A DNA stretch of 6,988 nt, from positions 1 through 6,988 of the forward strand of contig DASVVJ010000700.1 in the NCBI GenBank assembly GCA_036389955.1, given 5' to 3'. Positions 1-4,879 of the stretch are shown piece by piece (within the stretch, counting starts at the first letter, position 1; each line of letters opens with the position of its first letter). Position numbers and translations under genes: made by a program. The notes under the pieces were generated by a model. It did not search any database, was not told where the DNA came from, and saw only the letters and a program-made list of their open reading frames with translations. Source of the stretch: DATHBR01 sp036389955. GTDB taxonomy: Bacteria > Myxococcota > Myxococcia > Myxococcales > Myxococcaceae.

Positions 1-440
1 CGCCGGACGCGCTGGCCCGGCGCCTGGGCATGGACCGGGCCACGGTGCTGGGCGCGCTGGGCGCGTACACCCAGGCGGGCCGCGCCATCTGGGACCTGAA
101 CAAGGGCGTTTACCGGGCGCGCGAGCTGAGCCGCGAGCCGCTGCCCATGGAGAAGCTACGCTTCTCCAACGAGCGGGAGGAGAAGGCCACGCGCTTTCTG
201 GAGGCGCGGGCGGTGGTGGTGCAGGGGCGGCCCTCCAATGTGGACGGCTCGCTGGAGCTGCGGGGGACGGTGAAGGACGGCAGCAAGGTGCACACGCCGG
301 CTTTGCGGCTCGACGGAGACCAGCGTATGGTTTTCGGCGAGTGCACCTGCAACTTCTTCCAGCAGAACAAGTTGTTCAAGGGGCCGTGTGAGCACCTGCT
401 CGCGTTGCGGCTCCAGCACTCGAAGTCGTATCGGACATGA
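1..440 (+). CDS. SWIM zinc-finger domain protein, C-terminal part (5' end outside window)
   Basis: The reading frame is open from base 3 to the TGA at 438-440, so the gene starts upstream; the internal ATG at 30 is not the likely start because good protein sequence precedes it. About 145 residues are visible. An N-terminal helical part (ALARRLGMDRATVLGALGAY) is followed by a β-rich stretch and then a SWIM-type metal site, CxC at 342-350 (CTC) and CxH at 387-395 (CEH), with 12 residues between. SWIM fingers (CxCx(n)CxH) are known to bind zinc and to mediate DNA or protein contacts; which applies here cannot be told. The gene ends directly against the retron: the a1 repeat begins at the next base, and a candidate retron promoter lies within its last codons. 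Family assignment is fairly secure; cellular role is unknown. Confidence 0.8.
   Translation, partial: PDALARRLGMDRATVLGALGAYTQAGRAIWDLNKGVYRARELSREPLPMEKLRFSNEREEKATRFLEARAVVVQGRPSNVDGSLELRGTVKDGSKVHTPALRLDGDQRMVFGECTCNFFQQNKLFKGPCEHLLALRLQHSKSYRT
405..434 (+). promoter_or_regulatory. Candidate promoter for the retron transcript
   Basis: TTGCGG (405-410) and TATCGG (429-434) are spaced by 18 bp and resemble weak sigma-70 -35 and -10 boxes. Initiation 6-7 bases downstream of the second box would fall at about 440-441, where the a1 arm begins. That coincidence is the main support; the boxes themselves are poor matches, and GC-rich myxobacterial promoters are hard to recognise by eye. It would place the retron promoter inside the end of the SWIM gene. 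Confidence 0.3.
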
Positions 441-478
441 GAGGAGGGAGGGTTCGCGCACGCGGCGGTCAGAGGGCA
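441..478 (+). repeat. Retron a1 arm of the long inverted repeat
   Basis: Pairs with 670-707 over 38 positions: 30 Watson-Crick pairs, 4 G-U wobbles (444/704, 447/701, 454/694, 475/673) and 4 mismatches (445/703, 457/691, 458/690, 471/677). The best block is 459-470 with 678-689, 12 consecutive Watson-Crick pairs built on CACGCGGCGGTC. The arm starts one base after the SWIM stop codon and ends one base before the proposed branch guanosine at 479. Annealing of a1 to a2 brings that G beside the start of the template. Confidence 0.87.
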
Positions 479-542
479 GTACCTTGCAACCTGGGCGGTG
501 TTTCGCCGTCCTTGCCCCTTGGCCTGTGGTGCATCACTGGCC
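479..542 (+). ncRNA. msr: RNA part of msDNA with branch G and two hairpins
   Basis: G479 is the first base inside the a1/a2 stem and the best branch-point candidate. It is followed by the single-stranded stretch TACCTTGCAACCT. Hairpin 1 pairs GGGCGG (493-498) with CCGTCC (506-511), with one G-U, around a 7-base loop. Hairpin 2 pairs GGCC (521-524) with GGCC (539-542), with a weaker inner GGTG/CACT helix (529-532 / 535-538... loop-proximal pairing is approximate). Retron RTs recognise such msr hairpins specifically. The 3' boundary is uncertain because msr and msd overlap by a few bases in known retrons. Confidence 0.65.
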
Positions 543-669
543 CGCTCTTGACTGTGCCGTACATCCCTACCCCAGGGGTATGCCGGTGTGGATTCCGTAA
601 ATCCATACCCCCCGGGGTAGGGCGTACGGCTTGAGTCGAGACGAGCCAGTCCTGAGAGCAGTACGAAGG
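536..669 (+). ncRNA. msd: template of the retron DNA, with long imperfect stem-loop
   Basis: The template folds into a long hairpin. From the outside in: ACTGG (536-540) with CCAGT (646-650); GACT (550-553) with AGTC (634-637); GCCGTAC (556-562) with GTACGGC (624-630); CCCTACCCC (565-573) with GGGGTAGGG (614-622); GGGGTAT (575-581) with ATACCCC (605-611); and, after an 8-base one-sided bulge (582-589), GGATT (590-594) with AATCC (600-604) around a 5-base loop. The msDNA strand is the complement of this segment, with its 5' end at about 669 joined to G479. The 3' end could lie some bases further left, within 510-540. Confidence 0.7.
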
Positions 670-707
670 TGCTCTCGGACCGCCGCGTGGACGGACCCTC
701 TCCTCTC
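670..707 (+). repeat. Retron a2 arm of the long inverted repeat
   Basis: This is the complement of the a1 arm, with the pairing given there. Its inner end (TGCTCTC, 670-676) adjoins the predicted first template base for reverse transcription. It ends 14 bases before the RT start codon, and its outer five bases (CTCTC, 703-707) can instead pair with the weak ribosome-binding sequence of the RT gene. Confidence 0.87.
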
Positions 708-717
708 TTCGTGAGAG
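703..717 (+). promoter_or_regulatory. RT ribosome-binding site inside a small hairpin
   Basis: The only Shine-Dalgarno-like sequence before the RT ATG at 722 is GAGAG (713-717), four bases upstream. It can pair perfectly with CTCTC (703-707) across the 5-base loop TTCGT, hiding the site. The same CTCTC lies at the outer end of a2 and pairs with a1 when the retron stem forms, so the two structures are mutually exclusive. The pairing is visible; its effect on translation is inferred. Confidence 0.4.
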
Positions 718-721
718 CGTC

Positions 722-2290
722 ATGGCCCAACCCCCTCCGCGTAACCGGCAGGACCTGTACGACCGCATCCAGCAGAGCTCCAAGGAGGAGGTCATCTTCG
801 AGGAGATGGTGCGGCTGGGCTTCTGGCCCGCGCGCACCGGCATTCCGGGGGACCCTCGCGACGAGGCGCACCGGAAGAACGAGCTGCAGAAGCAGATCCG
901 CGCGCTGACGGGCGAGCTGAGCCGGCTGGGCAACCTGGAGCGGCTCAAGCGGGAGATTCGCAAGAAGCGCTTGGCGGACAGCAAGCGCAAGCAGCAGGAG
1001 ACGAAAGACCGCCGCGAGCGCGAGCGGCTGGCGCGCGCCGAGGCGTGGCAGGCGCGCAGGGCGAAGGAGATTCTCTTCCTGGGCCGCGGGGTGTCCGGAG
1101 GCCTGAACCAGCGCACGCCGGATGGGGCGAAGCTGGAGCGCCAGGGGCTGCCAAAGCTGGAGACGCCGGAGGTGCTGGCGCAGGCGTTGGGGCTCACGGT
1201 GGGGCAGCTGCGCGGGCTGTGCTACGCGCGCACGGTGTACACGCGGACGAACTACGTGCGCTTCGCGCTGCCGAAGAAGACGGGCGGTCTGCGGGTCATC
1301 TCCGCGCCGCTGCCGAGGCTGAAGGCGGCGCAGCACTGGGTGTTGCAGAAAGTGCTGGAGAAGCTGCCGGTGCACGAGGCGGCGCACGGGTTCCGGGCGG
1401 GGCGCTCCATCGTCAGCAACGCGCGGCCGCACGTGGGCTCGGCGGTGGTGGTGAACCTGGACTTGAAGGAGTTCTTCCCCACGGTGATGTACCCGCGGGT
1501 GAAGGGCTTCTTCGTGAAGCTGGGCTACAGCGAGGCGACGGCGACGGCGCTGGCGCTGCTGTGCACCGAGCCGGATGTGGACGAGGTGGAGCTGGACGGG
1601 CAGCGCTACTTCGTGGCGCAGGGGGCCCGGCGGCTGCCGCAGGGCGCGCCCACCTCTCCGGCGCTGACGAACCTGCTGTGCCGGCGGCTCGACCGGCGGC
1701 TGCAGGGCGCGGCTCGCAAGCTGGGCTTCACGTACACGCGCTATGCGGATGACCTGACGTTCTCCGCGCCCAGGGCAGGCGGCGACGCGGACGTGGGGAA
1801 GCTGCTGCGGCTGGTGCGCTTCGTCGTGGAGAAGGAGGGCTTCAAGCCACACCCGGAGAAGACGCGGGTGCTGCGGCGCGGTGGGCAGCAGGAGGTGACG
1901 GGCGTCGTCGTCAACGACAAGCCGGGCGTGGACCGAGAGACGCTCAAGCGCTTCCGGGCCCTGCTGCACCAGGTGGAGAAGAGCGGGCCCGAGGGCAAGC
2001 AGTGGAACGGCTCCACGGACGTGATTGCCTCCGCGATGGGCTTCGCCAATTACGTGGCGATGGTGGACCCCGCCAAGGGCAAGGTGTTTCAGGACAAGGC
2101 CCGCGCGCTGGAGCAGAAGTACGGACGGAAGCTGACCCAGGTGCGCAAGGGCGGGGGCGGGACGCCTCCGAAGCCCGGTGCGGCCACCACGCCCACGGCC
2201 TCGCCTCCTCCTTCCACGGAAGCCCCCACGCCCCCCGAGCCTTCGGGTCCGGGCGAGCCTCCGAAGAAGAAGTGGTGGAAGCTCTACTGA
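722..2290 (+). CDS. Retron reverse transcriptase (Mx162/Sa163 type, 522 aa)
   Basis: RNA-directed DNA polymerase that would extend the 2'-OH of the branch G in the upstream msr-msd RNA to make msDNA. ATG 722 is the only plausible start, because the frame is closed by a TGA at 653 with no other ATG between. Residues 1-160 are an extension beyond the core; about 50-118 are highly charged and helical, probably coiled coil. The RT core follows: LDLKEFFPT with Asp247, QGAPTSP (307-313), and YADD (341-344) with Asp343/Asp344. Asp247, Asp343 and Asp344 should be the metal-binding triad. Two retron-specific motifs are present: NAxxH as NARPH (233-237) and VTG (392-394). A thumb-like helical segment runs to about 475. 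The last about 45 residues are a Gly/Pro/Thr-rich tail ending in basic-aromatic KKKWWKLY. From memory, RT-Mx162 is 485 aa and also has a long N-terminal extension. Composition matches the neighbours, which argues against recent acquisition. Confidence 0.95.
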   Translation: MAQPPPRNRQDLYDRIQQSSKEEVIFEEMVRLGFWPARTGIPGDPRDEAHRKNELQKQIRALTGELSRLGNLERLKREIRKKRLADSKRKQQETKDRRERERLARAEAWQARRAKEILFLGRGVSGGLNQRTPDGAKLERQGLPKLETPEVLAQALGLTVGQLRGLCYARTVYTRTNYVRFALPKKTGGLRVISAPLPRLKAAQHWVLQKVLEKLPVHEAAHGFRAGRSIVSNARPHVGSAVVVNLDLKEFFPTVMYPRVKGFFVKLGYSEATATALALLCTEPDVDEVELDGQRYFVAQGARRLPQGAPTSPALTNLLCRRLDRRLQGAARKLGFTYTRYADDLTFSAPRAGGDADVGKLLRLVRFVVEKEGFKPHPEKTRVLRRGGQQEVTGVVVNDKPGVDRETLKRFRALLHQVEKSGPEGKQWNGSTDVIASAMGFANYVAMVDPAKGKVFQDKARALEQKYGRKLTQVRKGGGGTPPKPGAATTPTASPPPSTEAPTPPEPSGPGEPPKKKWWKLY

Positions 2291-2355
2291 GACGGGCGTA
2301 CCGCGTGTCACCCTGCTGAGTAGACTCCTGCGGATCCTTCGTAGGGAGGTGGAGT

Positions 2356-2604
2356 GTGGACGGCGGTACGGCGCTCATCATCCTGGGGCTCATCGGGCTC
2401 GTGGCCGTCATCGGGCTGGCGCTGCGAGGCACCGAGGCCCAGCGGCTGCGGCGGGCCTGGTTCCGCAACACGCCCCTGCCCCGGATGCAGGCCGAGGAGT
2501 CGCTCGCGCGGCACCTGATGGCGCTCAAGGAGCGGTTCCCCGGCCGTGAGGAGGCCTGGTACCTGAAGAAGATCCTCTCGGACCTTCAGCGCGACCGGCG
2601 CTGA
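2356..2604 (+). CDS. Small single-pass membrane protein, unknown function (82 aa)
   Basis: A GTG start at 2356 is preceded by a strong ribosome-binding site (AGGGAGG, 2343-2349, six to seven bases away). Residues about 5-24 are a hydrophobic helix (ALIILGLIGLVAVIGLAL). It is followed by a basic segment (R..RLRRAWFR), which suggests the rest faces the cytoplasm. The tail is an amphipathic, charged helical region ending KKILSDLQRDRR. It begins 65 bases after the RT stop on the same strand with no clear terminator between, so cotranscription with the retron is possible. No recognised domain. It could be a retron-linked factor or simply a conserved neighbour; the sequence does not decide. Confidence 0.75.
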   Translation: MDGGTALIILGLIGLVAVIGLALRGTEAQRLRRAWFRNTPLPRMQAEESLARHLMALKERFPGREEAWYLKKILSDLQRDRR

Positions 2605-2618
2605 CGCCCAAGGCGTCA
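2602..2618. terminator. Palindromic hairpin holding both convergent stop codons
   Basis: TGACGCC (2602-2608) pairs perfectly with GGCGTCA (2612-2618) around a CAA loop. The first three bases are the stop codon of the small membrane gene, and the last three are the stop codon (minus strand) of the M48 gene. The position between convergent genes suits a bidirectional transcription stop, but neither side has a T run, so it would be an atypical intrinsic terminator. Confidence 0.45.
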
Positions 2619-4046
2619 CCGAGTGGGGGCCACGCCCCCCGTCACCCGCTTCACCATCCGGCCCGCGGCCAGGGTCTCTCCCGGCTGTACTCCGTTGATG
2701 AGCGCCAGCTCCGCCAGGGGAATGCTGGACGGGTAGCGTGCCTGGAACTGCTCCAGCGTCATCGCCTGGTCCAGCGTCACCAGCTCGAGCCGCGCGGGCT
2801 GTACGGCCAGCGCCGCTGCGTCCGTCAGCTCCCGGAAACTGGAGAAGGTGGCGCGGAAAGCCGGGTCATATTGAGGAAGCTGGGGGGCCACCGTGTAGCC
2901 CACGAGCTGCAGGGTGCCACCGCGCCAGGACAGGAACGTGGTCAGCCCTCGGATGGCGCCTTGCTCCGTCTGGGCCTCGAAGTAGCTGGTGGCCGGAGGC
3001 AGCCCCGCGCCCGTCATGTTCAGCGGGACGATGCCCTGCTGTGCGAAGAACTGCTTCATCGCCTGCTCTGGCGAAAGGCCGCCCACCGTGCCCAGCCCCA
3101 CCAGCGCGTCCTGCTGCGGGCTCACCCCGAGCACCGCCTGGGTCTGGTTCGCCGTCTTCCATCCCTGGGGAAACTCCATCTGAAAGCGCAGGTCCGGGTG
3201 CAGAAACTGGTTGCCGCGGAAGAAGCCCAGGCGCGGGTTCTCTCCGTACGGCAGCCCCTGGAGCATCCGCAGGTACTCGGCCTGCGCCACCTTGCGGCCC
3301 TCCAACGGGGTGCCGACTCGCGCCAGGCGCTCTTGTGTCTTCTCCATCCGGTCCTCCGGGTTGGGGTGGGTGGAGAGCCACGTGGGCAGCCGGCCCGCGC
3401 CGCTCGCCTCACCCACCTTGCCCAGGGTGGCGAAGACATCGGCCATCTCCCGCGGGTCGTAGCCCTGTTCGATCATGTACCGGAAGCCCAGGTCATCCGC
3501 CTGGTTCTCCGCGTCTCGCCCATACTTGAGGAACAGCAGCTGGAGCCCCGCCGCCGCGAGCTGGCCGTACTTCGCCAGGTCCGGCTCGATGATGGCGCCC
3601 ACGCCCAGGCCGAGCTGCGCCAGCTGTGCCTTGGAGATCTGCTTCACCGAGTGCTTCGCGGTGATGTGGCCCACCTCGTGGCCAATCACCGCGGCCAGCT
3701 CCGCCTCCGAGTTCATGTGCGCCATCAGGCCGCGGGTGACGAAGACGGGGCCGCCCGGAAGGGCGAAGGCATTCACCGCCGGATCATCCACCACCTGAAA
3801 GGTCCACGGCAGCTCCGGCCGCTCCGAGCTGCGGGCCATGGGCATGCCGATGTTGGACACGTACTGCTGGAGCTGGGGGTTGGCCACCAGCCCGATGGAC
3901 TGCTGAACGTCCTTGGACGCCTGCTGGCCGATGGCGACTTCGTCTCCCTTGGAGACGAGTGAGAGCTCTCGCTTACCGGTGACGGGGTTACGCGCGCATG
4001 CGCAGAGCGCCAGGAGCAGCGACACACACAGGAGTCGACGATTCAT
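2616..4046 (-). CDS. M48-family zinc metallopeptidase, outer-membrane/periplasmic lipoprotein
   Basis: A 476-aa protein beginning at the ATG at 4044-4046, chosen over the longer open frame because it opens a clean lipoprotein signal (MNRRLLCVSLLLALCAC; likely lipid-modified Cys17 in the lipobox LCAC) and has GAGGGG upstream. The catalytic site is HEVGH (123-127): two zinc ligand histidines and the general-base Glu124. Glu180 in AENQADDLG is the expected third ligand, and STHPNPEDR (225-233) is also typical of BepA/YfgC-like M48 enzymes. These degrade or assist misfolded envelope proteins. Residues about 265-415 form an extra domain that I do not identify. About 418-469 resemble a LysM module (TLEQFQARYPSSIPLAELAL, then INGVQPGETL), which would bind peptidoglycan. 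The gene is divergent from the repeat-protein gene, with 155 bases between start codons and no clear promoter there. Confidence 0.93.
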   Translation of the reverse strand: MNRRLLCVSLLLALCACARNPVTGKRELSLVSKGDEVAIGQQASKDVQQSIGLVANPQLQQYVSNIGMPMARSSERPELPWTFQVVDDPAVNAFALPGGPVFVTRGLMAHMNSEAELAAVIGHEVGHITAKHSVKQISKAQLAQLGLGVGAIIEPDLAKYGQLAAAGLQLLFLKYGRDAENQADDLGFRYMIEQGYDPREMADVFATLGKVGEASGAGRLPTWLSTHPNPEDRMEKTQERLARVGTPLEGRKVAQAEYLRMLQGLPYGENPRLGFFRGNQFLHPDLRFQMEFPQGWKTANQTQAVLGVSPQQDALVGLGTVGGLSPEQAMKQFFAQQGIVPLNMTGAGLPPATSYFEAQTEQGAIRGLTTFLSWRGGTLQLVGYTVAPQLPQYDPAFRATFSSFRELTDAAALAVQPARLELVTLDQAMTLEQFQARYPSSIPLAELALINGVQPGETLAAGRMVKRVTGGVAPTR

Positions 4047-4201
4047 AGGCCCCTCGGATAGGGAGCCTCCCCCGTGGGTGGCCACTCTGGCGGTGAGCTT
4101 CGCGTCACTGGCGGACAGAGGGCGGGCATCCGGCTCCAAGGTTCGTTAGCTTCTGCCCGTCAGGGGCCGCCGGAGTGGGCCCGTGCGGGAGGCCGTCGCA
4201 C

Positions 4202-4825
4202 ATGGAGAATCTCGACTCGCGGCTGGAGCGCCTGGAGCGTGGATACCGGCGCATGCAGGCAGTGACCCTGGCCGCGCTGGTGCTGGCGGCCCTGGCGGTA
4301 GGCGCCGCATTCCTCGCAGGCGCGGGTACGGGGGACTCGCTGGTGGTCTCGCGGCTGACGCTGGCGGATGCGCAGGGGCGGCCGCGCGCCACGTTGTCCA
4401 CGGGCGAGGATGGCCACTCAGGGCTGGTGCTCAATGATGAAGCGGGCCGGCCCCGGGCGCTGCTGGGCGTGTCGAAGGACGGCTCGCCCCGGCTGCGCTT
4501 CTCCACCGCCGAGGGCAACATGCTGGCCGACCTCACCGTCTACTCGGATGAAGCGCCGCGCCTGGCGTTCGCGAAGAATGGTGGCACGGAGTTCTTCTTC
4601 GTGGGCATGGCCCCGGATGGCTCGTCCCGGCTCGAGTTGCTGGATGAGGACGGCCGGCCGCGTGCCATTCTCAACGCGGACGAGCACGGCTCACCGGGGC
4701 TGCTCCTGGTGGACCGGCTGGGGCAGCCCCGGGCCACGCTGAGAGTGTCGCCCTCCAACAGCGCCAGCCTGGTTCTGGAGGGACGGGACGGAGAGGTGTT
4801 CCGCGCGCCCTCCAGCGTGCAGTGA
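4202..4825 (+). CDS. Membrane-anchored protein of tandem 23-residue β repeats (207 aa)
   Basis: ATG 4202 is preferred over the GTG at 4175 because GGGAGG (4187-4192) lies nine bases upstream and the protein then opens with a short charged helix (MENLDSRLERLERGYRRM), probably coiled coil. A membrane helix follows at about 20-42. From residue 52 the protein is six full 23-residue repeats and one partial (starting at 52, 75, 98, 121, 144, 167, 190) with no insertions. The consensus is L-x-L-x-D-x-x-G-R-P-R-A-x-L-x-x-x-x-D-G-S-P-x. Repeats 1, 2, 5 and 6 keep G(R/Q)PRA; 3 and 4 are diverged. The alternating hydrophobic pattern suggests a β-solenoid or β-meander outside the cytoplasmic membrane. 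No catalytic motif is seen and the function is unknown. Confidence 0.85.
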   Translation: MENLDSRLERLERGYRRMQAVTLAALVLAALAVGAAFLAGAGTGDSLVVSRLTLADAQGRPRATLSTGEDGHSGLVLNDEAGRPRALLGVSKDGSPRLRFSTAEGNMLADLTVYSDEAPRLAFAKNGGTEFFFVGMAPDGSSRLELLDEDGRPRAILNADEHGSPGLLLVDRLGQPRATLRVSPSNSASLVLEGRDGEVFRAPSSVQ

Positions 4826-4856
4826 AGGCCGGCATTTTCGAACAGGCCACCCCTGA

Positions 4857-4879
4857 GGTAGGATCAAGGTCTTCCTACC
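4857..4879 (+). terminator. Hairpin downstream of the repeat-protein gene, possible terminator
   Basis: GGTAGGA (4857-4863) pairs perfectly with TCCTACC (4873-4879) around a 9-base loop, 31 bases after the stop of the repeat-protein gene. No T run follows, so intrinsic termination is doubtful. It also sits at the left edge of the kinase remnant and may be incidental. Confidence 0.3.

Larger units (their letters stand above)
441..707 (+). ncRNA. Retron non-coding RNA (a1-msr-msd-a2), Mx162/Sa163-like
   Basis: This 267-base non-coding stretch between the SWIM gene and the RT gene has every part expected of a retron template RNA. The outer arms (441-478 and 670-707) are inverted repeats. G479, directly inside the a1 arm, is the likely branching guanosine whose 2'-OH primes DNA synthesis. 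Two short RNA hairpins (493-511 and 521-542) follow as msr. A long imperfect stem-loop centred near 597 is the msd template. Reverse transcription should begin opposite about 669, next to a2, and stop near 530-540, giving msDNA of roughly 130-155 nt. If the mature RNA begins near 460, the branch G is about residue 20, as I recall for msDNA-Mx162. Exact ends need mapping. The element lies directly upstream of its cognate RT, the standard order in retrons. Confidence 0.88.

Noticed and set aside
565..622. G-quadruplex in the G-rich msDNA strand
   Set aside because: The G runs are all paired with C runs in the long hairpin, which should be far more stable.
441..721. Insertion-sequence or phage-type ends around the retron
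   Set aside because: The inverted repeats at 441-478 and 670-707 are the retron a1/a2 arms. No target duplication or transposase is present, and composition matches the flanks.
1045..1752. 235-codon plus-strand open frame inside the RT
   Set aside because: Gly/Ala-rich translation from a shifted frame of the RT gene; no domain and no ribosome-binding site.
110..2311. 733-codon open frame on the minus strand opposite the retron and RT
   Set aside because: Arg/Leu/His-rich, low-complexity translation typical of the antisense of a high-GC gene; the plus strand there has a clear RT with catalytic motifs and a structured RNA.
2738..3962. Several long plus-strand open frames opposite the M48 gene
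   Set aside because: Pro/Ala/Arg-rich shadows of a well-supported metallopeptidase on the other strand.
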